Positions 27,875 to 37,090 of a stretch of 64,000 nt of DNA are shown one piece after another (positions within the stretch are counted from its first letter, which is position 1; each line of letters opens with the position of its first letter). Source of the stretch: Bdellovibrionales bacterium (GTDB taxonomy: Bacteria; Bdellovibrionota; Bdellovibrionia; Bdellovibrionales; UBA1609); assembly GCA_015163875.1 (NCBI GenBank), contig JAAOIH010000005.1, positions 1 through 64,000 on the forward strand. The letters are read 5' to 3'. The position numbers and the translations under genes are program-made. Below the pieces are notes generated by a model that was given only the letters and a program-made list of their open reading frames with translations, had not been told where the DNA came from and searched no databases.

Positions 27875-30800
27875 TTACTTAGTAATTATTTTTAAATTCT
27901 TACAACTAAATGCTTGAGTTTGTATTTGTTTAAAAGCCTCTTCTATATTGTCTGAATTAGAATCAAATACATCACACTCATCTTCGTCTCCGTATTCATC
28001 ATCACATCCACCTCCAAGATCTTCTAAAGCCTCTGCAAATAATTTTTCTATATTTATATTGTTACAAAAATTTTGAACATATTTTATTCCAAAATCTAAA
28101 TTATCTTTTATTTTTAATTCATATAAAATAGCAGAAAGGTTTTGATCTGCAAAATCATATAGTCTTTTTACATCTTTTTGATACTTAGGTACTTCTTTAC
28201 AGTTATATAAATACATCCACTCTTTAGCTAATATTTCTGATCTTCCATTATTGTTCCAGCTAATATGATTATCAAAAAAACTTTCCATATTTTGTTTAAC
28301 AGATACAGCTTTATTTTTTACAGAAACACAAGCTCTCCAATTAATATGTTCTGTAATTTTATTATAAAGAGGATGTGCATTGTTATAAGCATTGTTAATA
28401 ACAGATGACTCTAAAGATAACTTAGATTCTAAAGAACTTAATTTATTTTTTTTAGTATCACTTGCTTCAATTTCATCTATGCTAGCATTAGCATATTCTT
28501 TAATAGTGCCTCGGCTTTGTTTTAAAATAATATTTAAGCGATCAATAACATTTGCAATAGATATAGATAATTGTTTTAAATTATCAATGTCTTTTTGTGT
28601 AGAGTTAATATGTTTAAAATATTTTTTTGCATCTGGAATAGTTTTAGTATTTATATTACTTATTAATATTTTAGAGTTATCAATAACTTTTACTAATTTA
28701 ACAATCCATGAATTTGCCTTATCAATTAAAAACTTTCTGTCTTTTACAACTTTTTCTCTTTTTACAATTACAGACAAATGTTTATCAAGTATATTTTGTA
28801 ATGCCAGTCTAGGCGAAGCTAAAGTTTTGGTTAGTTTGTTTAAATATGGTATTAATGGCTCTAGCTTTAAACGAAACTTGTCTAAATCTTTAGGTCGCCT
28901 TTGATTGTTAAGTGTCTTAACTGCAATTTGTACATTATTAATACTGTTAATAACTTTATTGTTAACTTTTATAGCTCTTGATTTAAAAGATTCAATTTTT
29001 GACACAATGTTTGGTTTTTCTACAGCCTTTGCTCTACCTTGCATTGAATTTGCTTTTAATATAGTCGAAGACATTTGAGTTGTTAGATTAAGGGCAGAAT
29101 TTAAAGATACAGAAGCTTTATCTAAAACATTTTGTGCAAGCTTTTGAGCTTTAGCTAATATTTTTTCACCTTTAACAATATTAGCCGTTTCGTTTAAAAC
29201 AGTTTTGGCTAAATATTCAGTAACTTTTTTTAAATCTTTTTGTAAATTAATTAAATTTGGCAAATAAGAATTTAAATTTTTAGTTTGAATGTCAACATCT
29301 GTAGGGTATGAAGCTACAACTAAATAATTTAAAAAATTCTCTACTGTATTTGTTTGCAATTTTAAACTGTATAAAGTCTTATCACTAATATTTTTTTTAT
29401 CAGAAATTCTTTTAATAGAGCTGTCTACATAAGCTTTATTTGCTCTGTCTAACATAACAGATGCATGGCTTGAAACTTTTGTATTTTCTAAAAAAATAGG
29501 CTCACCGGTATTTAATATAGACCTTGCTCTTGTAACTGATTTGTTTAATGCAGCTTTAGCAATTATTAATTCTTGTACAATTTCTGCCTCTCTGATGGCA
29601 ATTTTATTTTCTTCTTGTGGTATCCATGTGCTTAAATTATTTAACTCTCTATTAAAAGAATATTCTTCTGAATCTAAATTATTATAATTTGATTCTACAT
29701 TAGGTATTAATCTTTTTATAGCATTTGTATATCTAGCATTTTTTAAAGACCTAACAGAATTAGTTAAATCATAAACAAGATTTTTTATTTTATCATCAGA
29801 GTTTTTGCTTAATTCTATTTTTTTGTCTAAACTATTAATATTTTTATTCATACGAGCAAGCTCTGCCCTGTTAAGCAAAGATTCTAATTTATTTAAATAT
29901 CTTTCCATTCTTAATTGCATGTCATACCAGTCAGATAACAAGGTAGATGCTCTATTTACAGTTTGTCTTCTTTTTCTTTTAGCCTCTACTAATTCTTTTT
30001 CCATTTGTATAATAATTTTATTTTTATTATAAATTATTGACTCTAAATAATCTGATTCATTATCAATATTTGATGCAAAATTTTGATCATAAAAATATTT
30101 ATACTCTTGTTTTAAAGATTTGCGTCTATCTTTAATATCTTGAGGCCAAGCATCAGAATTTGATCTAATAAATTGTCTTAATCTATTAGCTTTATGATTA
30201 ATGTCTTGTTTATGTCTTCTTGCTCTCTTTATTTTGTTATATAAATAATCTACTTGTTTATCTAATACAGAAATAATATTTTTAGCATTTACACTTTGTG
30301 CTCTTCGCTTTAAATTGTCTGCTCTTCGTATTTCAAATTCTGCATCACTAATAGAGTTAAGAGTATTTTTAACTTCGTTGTGAACTTTTTTAATTAAATG
30401 CTTAGATGATTTAACCTCTTCTGTTCTAAATTGATCAATATATGCCTGCCTGTTACTAACTTTAACATTTAAAGAATTTAAAGTTGCCTGATAACTATTT
30501 AAACTATTTAAACTAGATGCATTAAGATTTTTTAATTTTTTAGAATGTTTTTTTAATATATCTTTATTTCGATTAAGATCATTTATATTAGAAGAAGACT
30601 TTACTGAATTTATAGCTGGGTTAATTTTATTAATTTTATTTTGCAGATTATTAAAAGTATTATTTTTGTTATCTTCTAATGTTCTTAATTGAGCAACCAA
30701 AGAGTTTTCGCGTAATTTTTTAGCTTGTTTTTTTGTTTGAGTTATTTGATAACCTAAATTAGTTAAACTTTGCTGTATACTCTGCCCAGCCCTGTATCTA

Positions 30801-31141
30801 TTTTTAGCTTTGTTAATATCTGATTCTGCATCTGCCTTAGCCCTTGAAAGCTCTCTCTCTTTATTAGCCCTTGCATCTCTTTCAGCCTTAGCCCTTGCAT
30901 CTCTTTCAGCCTTAGCCCTTGCATCTCTTTCAGCCTTAGCCCTTGCATCTCTTTCAGCCTTAGCCCTTGCATCTCTTTCATTTCTTTCTTTTTTCTTCTT
31001 ATCTTTTTTTACATTTTCTTTTGGAAGGGTAGTTGAATAAGCAGTTGTTGTTAAAATAAAGCTAGTTCCTAAAATAACTGACAAACTTATGCTGAAAGTA
31101 ATAATTATTTTAGATGCAAAATACACAAATATTTTTTTCAC
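27875..31141 (-). CDS. Large secreted coiled-coil protein with RDARAKAE repeats (1088 aa)
   Basis: GTG start; N-terminal signal/TM segment; charged octapeptide repeats; long helical heptad-like body; acidic Cys-containing C-terminus (GGGCDDEYGDEDECDVFDSNSDN). Confidence 0.75.
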   Translation of the reverse strand: MKKIFVYFASKIIITFSISLSVILGTSFILTTTAYSTTLPKENVKKDKKKKERNERDARAKAERDARAKAERDARAKAERDARAKAERDARANKERELSRAKADAESDINKAKNRYRAGQSIQQSLTNLGYQITQTKKQAKKLRENSLVAQLRTLEDNKNNTFNNLQNKINKINPAINSVKSSSNINDLNRNKDILKKHSKKLKNLNASSLNSLNSYQATLNSLNVKVSNRQAYIDQFRTEEVKSSKHLIKKVHNEVKNTLNSISDAEFEIRRADNLKRRAQSVNAKNIISVLDKQVDYLYNKIKRARRHKQDINHKANRLRQFIRSNSDAWPQDIKDRRKSLKQEYKYFYDQNFASNIDNESDYLESIIYNKNKIIIQMEKELVEAKRKRRQTVNRASTLLSDWYDMQLRMERYLNKLESLLNRAELARMNKNINSLDKKIELSKNSDDKIKNLVYDLTNSVRSLKNARYTNAIKRLIPNVESNYNNLDSEEYSFNRELNNLSTWIPQEENKIAIREAEIVQELIIAKAALNKSVTRARSILNTGEPIFLENTKVSSHASVMLDRANKAYVDSSIKRISDKKNISDKTLYSLKLQTNTVENFLNYLVVASYPTDVDIQTKNLNSYLPNLINLQKDLKKVTEYLAKTVLNETANIVKGEKILAKAQKLAQNVLDKASVSLNSALNLTTQMSSTILKANSMQGRAKAVEKPNIVSKIESFKSRAIKVNNKVINSINNVQIAVKTLNNQRRPKDLDKFRLKLEPLIPYLNKLTKTLASPRLALQNILDKHLSVIVKREKVVKDRKFLIDKANSWIVKLVKVIDNSKILISNINTKTIPDAKKYFKHINSTQKDIDNLKQLSISIANVIDRLNIILKQSRGTIKEYANASIDEIEASDTKKNKLSSLESKLSLESSVINNAYNNAHPLYNKITEHINWRACVSVKNKAVSVKQNMESFFDNHISWNNNGRSEILAKEWMYLYNCKEVPKYQKDVKRLYDFADQNLSAILYELKIKDNLDFGIKYVQNFCNNINIEKLFAEALEDLGGGCDDEYGDEDECDVFDSNSDNIEEAFKQIQTQAFSCKNLKIITK
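30864..30980. repeat. 24-bp in-frame tandem repeat, about 5 copies (encodes AERDARAK)
   Basis: ttagcccttgcatctctttcagcc read directly at 30864, 30888, 30912, 30936, 30960 (last partial). Confidence 0.95.
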
Positions 31142-31278
31142 TTAAAAACTCCTTATGATTAAATCATAATTATTAAATATTATGCCTTTGGCAGCATTTA
31201 ATAATTATGTATATTAAAACAGACTAAAGTCTATGATTTTGGCTAAATACGCCTATTTTTATTAAAATAACTATATTT

Positions 31279-31309
31279 TTGACAGAAAATTAAAAGTTTT
31301 GCTTATACT
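31279..31309 (+). promoter_or_regulatory. Candidate sigma70-type promoter for nrnA
   Basis: TTGACA (31279-31284) and TATACT (31304-31309), 19-bp spacer. Confidence 0.35.
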
Positions 31310-31425
31310 TTGTAGAAAAAAACATAAAAACTATCCGAATAGATAGTTGTAAGCATACTTAATAACTAAACATACTAAAAAAATTAAACTGAATTAAAAA
31401 AATCACAAATATAAAAAAGGTAATT

Positions 31426-32442
31426 ATGGCCTGCACACCTGCACAAGAAGAATTTCAAAAAAATAAAGTAGCAAAGCTTATACAAAACTCTCAAAGTTTT
31501 ATTATCACAACTCATAAGCAGTGCGATGCTGACGGCCTAGGCTCTGCCTTGGGAATGCTTTACGCTCTTAAAAAAATAGGCAAATCTGCTAGACTGTTGT
31601 TGGTAGACGACCTGCCTAATCGTTATAATTTTTTAAACCAAGATTTATTAGTTGAAACCTACAATAGCCCTCACACACCTATTGAAGATACAGATGTTGC
31701 CTTAATTTTTGATACAAACGCTGAAAGTCTTATACAGCCTTTGTATAAAGAATTAAAAAAACATTGCAAACATATTTCTTTTATAGATCATCACCCTTTT
31801 GGTGACAATCTTCCAACAGAGTATTCATTTATAAAAGTAAATTCAGCAAGTACTGGTGAGCTGGTTTTTGATTTAATTAAATCTTTAAATATTGATTTAG
31901 ATAAAAAAATTGCTAGAAGTATTTATAGCAGTATTGCTTTTGATACTCAGGTATTTAGATACATTCGTGGCTCTTCTCGTTCTTTAGTTATTTGTGCAGA
32001 GCTTTTAGAATACGAAAAAGAACCAGAAAAAATTCATAGTTATTTATTTGCATCTTACTCTAAAGATAAAATTAAACTTTTGTCAGAAGTTTTTGCAAAA
32101 GTAGAATATCCATGCTCAGAGGTGGTTATTGCTAAAGTTAACTTAAAGGATTTAAAAAAACATAATTTAAAAATGGATGATGTTCGTGATATTTTAGATT
32201 TTTTAATGAGTATTAATGAAATTAAAATTGGTGCATTTTTTAGAGAAGACTCTACAAATGAATTTAAATTAAGTTTAAGAAGCAAAGATTATTTATACAT
32301 AAATCATATTGCAAAATTATTTGGAGGCGGAGGTCATAAACAGGCCGCTGGAGCTTTATTAAAAGGCGATTATCAAAAAGTAAAAGAGCAAGTCTTAACA
32401 GAAATTCTAAAAACTTTAGACACTAAAAAAAAAGCCTGCTAA
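31426..32442 (+). CDS. nrnA: DHH-family bifunctional oligoribonuclease/PAP phosphatase
   Basis: CDADGLGSALGM, DHHPFGDN, FGGGGHKQAAGA motifs. Confidence 0.9.
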   Translation: MACTPAQEEFQKNKVAKLIQNSQSFIITTHKQCDADGLGSALGMLYALKKIGKSARLLLVDDLPNRYNFLNQDLLVETYNSPHTPIEDTDVALIFDTNAESLIQPLYKELKKHCKHISFIDHHPFGDNLPTEYSFIKVNSASTGELVFDLIKSLNIDLDKKIARSIYSSIAFDTQVFRYIRGSSRSLVICAELLEYEKEPEKIHSYLFASYSKDKIKLLSEVFAKVEYPCSEVVIAKVNLKDLKKHNLKMDDVRDILDFLMSINEIKIGAFFREDSTNEFKLSLRSKDYLYINHIAKLFGGGGHKQAAGALLKGDYQKVKEQVLTEILKTLDTKKKAC

Positions 32443-32472
32443 CTACAAACTGTCTCACAATAACAAGAAGAC

Positions 32473-34008
32473 CTAAAAAATAGGTCCGCCGTTTTTAATA
32501 ACTTCGTTACTAATAACTTTTTGTCCTAAGCTTTCTGCATTTTTAATAAATTTTGCAGCAAGTTTTGTAACAACTTTTCCTTCTGGAATTTGCAAATATT
32601 TACTATCTATTAATTTACACTCTGTTGGCACATCAAAGCCAAAAACAGGATGCTTTTTCATAGTTGCATTATTTAATTCTCCAGATTGAATTGCTTTTAA
32701 TATATTTCGACTAACAGAAATTGGAAATCTTTTTCCTTTATCATAACCGCCCTGCCAGCCAGTATTTACTATCCAAATTGTTACGCTATATTTTGTACTT
32801 AGTTCAGATAAAAGCTCTGCATAAACTTTTGCAGCTCTTGGCATAAATGGTGCGCCAAAACAAGAACTAAAAGTTGCTTCAGGCTTTGTTACTCCCATTT
32901 CTGTGCCTGCAATTTTTGCAGTATATCCAGAAATAAAATGATATTGAGTTTGCCATTGATTAAGTTTTGCAACAGCAGGTAATGCTCCAAATGCATCTGC
33001 TGTTAAAAAAATAATACTTTTAGGGTGCTGTGACTCTATGTCTTGTTTAAAAACTTTATCTAATGCTTCTAAACTATAAGAGCCTCTTGTGTTTTCTGTA
33101 TGCAAGCTGCTTGTAAAATCAATATTTTTATTTTTATCATAGTCTATATTTTCTAAAATAGAACCTTCTCTATGAATAGCTTTATAAATTTCTGGCTCTT
33201 TGTTTTGTTCTAAATTAATTAATTTTGCATAACAGCCACCTTCCATATTAGACAAACCTTTATGTGACCATACAATTTCGTCATCACCAATTAAATATCT
33301 GTCAGGATCTGCTGATAAAGTAGTTTTGCCTGTTCCTGAAAGTCCAAATAAAATACAAGATTCCTTTCCATCTTTATTGCAATTAGCTGATGCGTGCATT
33401 GGAAATATTTTATCTTCTGGAAATTTATAATTACACATAGAAAAGGCAGATTTTTTAATTTCGCCAGCATAAGCAGTTCCAACAATACTTACTTGGCCTT
33501 TTGTTGGATCTAAAACAACTCCTCTTTCTTCAAATGGAAATGTAAAATCAGATTTTAATTCTGATCTAAGATCTTTTACAGAAATATTTGGTGCATGCCA
33601 AATCTGAATTTTAAAATCTCCATTAGTTTGCTTAAGTAAAGATTCAACTTGTTGAGTTCTAAACATATTATAAGCAAAAGCCACATGCCATGGCGAGGTG
33701 GAGTAAACTTCCACTGGAAAACATCCAACAAAAGCTTTCATTGAATAATGTTTTTTTGATAACACATATTTTTTTACATTATCAATAAAATTAATTCCAG
33801 TTTTAGAATCTAAAGATTTGTTAATGCTTCCCCAAAAAAAATTATCTTTAGTGTCTTCATGCTCTACTAAAAATCTTTCTTTTGTAGACCTTCCAGTACA
33901 TTCTCCAGTGTTTACTAAAAAAGCACCGCCTGGCCCCTCTTCGCCTAAAGAATCTAAAACACTTTGTTTAATTAATTTTTTTTGAACATTTTGTGTTTCG
34001 CCGTTCAT
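32473..34008 (-). CDS. pckA: Phosphoenolpyruvate carboxykinase (ATP)
   Basis: FGLSGTGKTTLSADP, LIGDDEIVW, TGxCTGRSxKERF-like NTGECTGRSTKERF. Confidence 0.96.
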   Translation of the reverse strand: MNGETQNVQKKLIKQSVLDSLGEEGPGGAFLVNTGECTGRSTKERFLVEHEDTKDNFFWGSINKSLDSKTGINFIDNVKKYVLSKKHYSMKAFVGCFPVEVYSTSPWHVAFAYNMFRTQQVESLLKQTNGDFKIQIWHAPNISVKDLRSELKSDFTFPFEERGVVLDPTKGQVSIVGTAYAGEIKKSAFSMCNYKFPEDKIFPMHASANCNKDGKESCILFGLSGTGKTTLSADPDRYLIGDDEIVWSHKGLSNMEGGCYAKLINLEQNKEPEIYKAIHREGSILENIDYDKNKNIDFTSSLHTENTRGSYSLEALDKVFKQDIESQHPKSIIFLTADAFGALPAVAKLNQWQTQYHFISGYTAKIAGTEMGVTKPEATFSSCFGAPFMPRAAKVYAELLSELSTKYSVTIWIVNTGWQGGYDKGKRFPISVSRNILKAIQSGELNNATMKKHPVFGFDVPTECKLIDSKYLQIPEGKVVTKLAAKFIKNAESLGQKVISNEVIKNGGPIF

Positions 34009-34126
34009 ATTGTCTCCAAATTATCATATTAGTTGTAATTTTTGATAACTATTGTGAAGCTTTTTAAAGCTTATACTAAAAAAATTAAGCCTGTCCAGAG
34101 GTTTAAATGCGTGTTATTTTTATAAA

Positions 34127-34909
34127 ATGATTGAAGAAAATAAATTTTTAAATTTTTCTGTTTTTACTATTCCTGTGCTTAATGATAATTATATTTTTGT
34201 TGCAAAAGCACACAAAACTTCTCAAACTTGGGTGATAGATCCAGCCTTGGCCAAGCCTGTAATAAATTTTTTACAAGATAAAAAATATAAGCTCACAGCT
34301 GTTGTAAATACTCATCATCACCTAGATCATACTGGAGGTAATTTAGAGTTAAAAAATTATTATAATGCTTTAATTTTAGCTCCAAAAAACGACCCAATTA
34401 CAGCTGATAAAAAATTAGATACTAATAGTAAGCTTAGCTTTGCTGGCGAAGCTGTACAAATTATAGAGGCTCCAGGGCATACTCTAGGTCATATTTTATA
34501 TTATTTTACAGAGTCTAAGGTTTTATTTGCTGGCGATTGTCTGTTTTCGCTTGGATGCGGCAGATTATTTGAAGGTAGCCCTCAACAAATGACAAATAGC
34601 TTAAATAAAATTTTGCAACTACCTGATAATACACAAGTTTTTTGTGCTCATGAATATAGTCTGGATAATTCTAAATTTGCTTTAAGCGTGGATTCTGCTA
34701 ATTTAGCTTTGCAAAAAAAAACTACACAAATACAAAATTTACGCAATCAAAATAAATTTAGCATTCCTTTTAAACTAGGCATAGAAAAACAATGTAATCC
34801 TTTTTTAAGAAGCAACGCACCTGAAATTAAAAAATATTTAAATTTATCAAGCTCCTGCTCTACAGTAGAAAGCTTTGCTAAGTTAAGAAAATTAAAAGAT
34901 AATTTTTAG
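34127..34909 (+). CDS. gloB: Hydroxyacylglutathione hydrolase (glyoxalase II)
   Basis: Metallo-beta-lactamase motif THHHLDHTGGN, APGHTLGH, FAGDCLFSLGCGRLFEG. Confidence 0.93.
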   Translation: MIEENKFLNFSVFTIPVLNDNYIFVAKAHKTSQTWVIDPALAKPVINFLQDKKYKLTAVVNTHHHLDHTGGNLELKNYYNALILAPKNDPITADKKLDTNSKLSFAGEAVQIIEAPGHTLGHILYYFTESKVLFAGDCLFSLGCGRLFEGSPQQMTNSLNKILQLPDNTQVFCAHEYSLDNSKFALSVDSANLALQKKTTQIQNLRNQNKFSIPFKLGIEKQCNPFLRSNAPEIKKYLNLSSSCSTVESFAKLRKLKDNF

Positions 34910-35037
34910 TGTTACAATTTAATACCTTAAATCTTCTAGTTTTTAATACAAATGTTAAAATTAAAAATAGCCTTGTCATTGAGTATTTTTTATATTAAAA
35001 AATAAGACTGATATTGATGCTTTAATAGGAGTAAGTC

Positions 35038-35220
35038 ATGGCCAAAAAAAAGGGTAAAGTTAGAATCATTACATTAGAATGTACAGAAGCTCGCAAATTA
35101 GGGCAAACTCCTTCTAGATACACCTCTACTAAAAATATACAAAATCATCCAGAAAGAATAGAGCTTAAAAAGTATAATCCTTTTATGAAAAAACATACTG
35201 TTCACAAAGAGATAAAATAA
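35038..35220 (+). CDS. rpmG: 50S ribosomal protein L33
   Basis: 60 aa; YTSTKN...[22 protein letters not shown]. Confidence 0.92.
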   Translation: MAKKKGKVRIITLECTEARKLGQTPSRYTSTKNIQNHPERIELKKYNPFMKKHTVHKEIK

Positions 35221-36104
35221 AAGTTTTACTTAATGTTTCTTACGACGGCAGTCTTTTTAAAGGCTGGCAAAAACAATTAAAACAGCCTTCTGTGCAAGAA
35301 AGCTTAGAAAAACTTTTATCTAATTTATTTAAAGAAGATATTGCTTTGCAAAGCTCTGGGCGAACAGATGCTGGGGTTCATGCATTTAGTCAAATGGCTC
35401 ATTTTTGTTTACCAAAAATTACTTCTATTAACTCTGACTTTAAAAATTTAAAAAAAACAGATGATTTAAAAATATTGATACATCGTTTAGAGTGTTTGCT
35501 TAAGGCTGTAAAAAAACTTTGCCCTGCAAATATTCAAATAAAAGAAGCTTTTTTGGTAGATGATAATTTTCACGCATTAAGGTCTGCTGTAAATAAAACT
35601 TATACATATTTTATTAGTAATGAAACTTCGCCTTTTAATTCATCTCAAATTTATAATGTATCTTGTGAGGTGTTTGATAATTTAAAAAATAATATAAATT
35701 TACTTAATCAAATGTCGTCTTACTTGGTAGGAGCAAAAGACTTTAAAGCTTTTCAAAATACAGGCACAGATGTTAAAACCACTGTTAGAGAAATTTATCA
35801 AAGCTCTTGGAAGTTACATAAATTAAAAAAATCTAAATTAGAGCCGATTTCGCTTTTAGGTGCACCTCAAGAATATTTAGAATTTAATATCACTGGTAAT
35901 GGATTTTTAAAACAAATGGTTCGTAATATTGTAGGCTGTCAGATGTATTTAGCTCAAAAAACATCAGAGCCTTTAATCGGGTTTAAAGACATTATTAGGT
36001 TGGCAAAAACACAAAAAATCTTTGCCCCAGCCCCTCCTCAAGGTCTGTATTTAAAGCAAATTAACTACCCTGCATCACTTGACAAATTAGCCTTAAAAAT
36101 TTAA
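35217..36104 (+). CDS. truA: tRNA pseudouridine synthase A
   Basis: [18 protein letters not shown] catalytic motif. In-frame upstream translation (I)[27 protein letters not shown] restores the conserved TruA N-terminus; the ORF track starts at internal GTG 35292. Confidence 0.9.
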   Translation: MKVLLNVSYDGSLFKGWQKQLKQPSVQESLEKLLSNLFKEDIALQSSGRTDAGVHAFSQMAHFCLPKITSINSDFKNLKKTDDLKILIHRLECLLKAVKKLCPANIQIKEAFLVDDNFHALRSAVNKTYTYFISNETSPFNSSQIYNVSCEVFDNLKNNINLLNQMSSYLVGAKDFKAFQNTGTDVKTTVREIYQSSWKLHKLKKSKLEPISLLGAPQEYLEFNITGNGFLKQMVRNIVGCQMYLAQKTSEPLIGFKDIIRLAKTQKIFAPAPPQGLYLKQINYPASLDKLALKI

Positions 36105-36155
36105 TACTGTTCTGGTTATAAGACTCAAATTCAGAATTGAAGTTAAGGAACACAA

Positions 36156-36587
36156 ATGCATAAAACATGGATGGCTAAAAAAGAAGAATCTAAAAGAGAG
36201 TGGAGATTAATAGATGCCACTGATCAAACATTAGGAAGACTTGCTACGACTGTTGCAAATATTTTGCGCGGAAAAAATAAAGTAGAATATACACCTCATG
36301 TTGATGTTGGTGATTTTGTTGTAATTATTAATAGTGATAAAATTAAAATGTCTGGTAGAAAACTAGAGCAAAAAAAATACTATCGTCATACTGGTTTTTT
36401 TGGTGGAATTAAAGAAAAAACTATGAAAAATATTATGCAAGAAGATTCTACTCAAATAATTATATCTGCAGTAAAAGGAATGCTTCCAAATAATCGTCTA
36501 AATCGCTTAGTATTAAAAAAATTAAATGTTTACAAAGATGAAGAGCATCCGCATAAGGCACAAAAAGTAACTGTTGTTAGTTTATAA
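36156..36587 (+). CDS. rplM: 50S ribosomal protein L13
   Basis: DATDQTLGRLATTVANILRGKNK, VKGMLPNNRLNR. Confidence 0.97.
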   Translation: MHKTWMAKKEESKREWRLIDATDQTLGRLATTVANILRGKNKVEYTPHVDVGDFVVIINSDKIKMSGRKLEQKKYYRHTGFFGGIKEKTMKNIMQEDSTQIIISAVKGMLPNNRLNRLVLKKLNVYKDEEHPHKAQKVTVVSL

Positions 36588-36602
36588 CAAGGGAAATTAA
36601 TT

Positions 36603-37004
36603 ATGACAAAATCTACAACACCTGTTTATTACGCTGGAGGAAGTCGTAAAACTAGTCATGCTCGTATTTTTTTAAAAGCAGGTACTGGAAAATTTACTGT
36701 TAACAAAAAATCTCCAGAAGATTATTTTAAATCTAAAATTTATTTTAATTCTTTGTTTTCTCCTTTTCAGGTGACTAAAACAGAAAATCAATGGGATGCT
36801 TACATTACTGTTAAAGGCGGCGGAAGCACTGGGCAACTAGAAGCTATTCGTCACGGAATTTCTAGAGCTTTAGTTATTGCAGAAGAGTCACACAAGCCAA
36901 GTTTAAAATCTGCAGGCTTTTTAACTCGTGATTCCAGAATGGTTGAACGGAAAAAATACGGCCTTCATAAAGCTCGTAAAAGTACTCAATTCTCTAAACG
37001 ATAA
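36603..37004 (+). CDS. rpsI: 30S ribosomal protein S9
   Basis: YAGGSRKTSHARIFLKAGTG..., C-terminal LTRDSRMVERKKYGLHKARKSTQFSKR. Confidence 0.97.
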   Translation: MTKSTTPVYYAGGSRKTSHARIFLKAGTGKFTVNKKSPEDYFKSKIYFNSLFSPFQVTKTENQWDAYITVKGGGSTGQLEAIRHGISRALVIAEESHKPSLKSAGFLTRDSRMVERKKYGLHKARKSTQFSKR

Positions 37005-37038
37005 AATCTATTATTTTTTTAAGAAAATTAAATTCTTT

Positions 37039-37058
37039 AAAACTATAAAAATAGTTTT
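37039..37058. terminator. Possible AT-rich hairpin terminator between rpsI and typA
   Basis: aaaactat-aaaa-atagtttt 8-bp stem in convergent intergenic gap. Confidence 0.4.
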
Positions 37059-37090
37059 TACTAGTTAAAATATTACTAGTTAAACTAATA

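Noticed and set aside
28392-28904. 170-aa + strand ORF
   Set aside because: Antisense to the coiled-coil gene; composition explained by complementing a charged helical protein
30864-30980. Regularly spaced repeats resembling a short CRISPR array
   Set aside because: 24-bp units are directly adjacent with no spacers and are in frame with the protein repeat
30763-31040. ORFs 30763..30981 (-) and 30810..31040 (+) with perfect internal repeats
   Set aside because: Both are alternate-frame/antisense translations of the 24-bp repeat inside the coiled-coil gene
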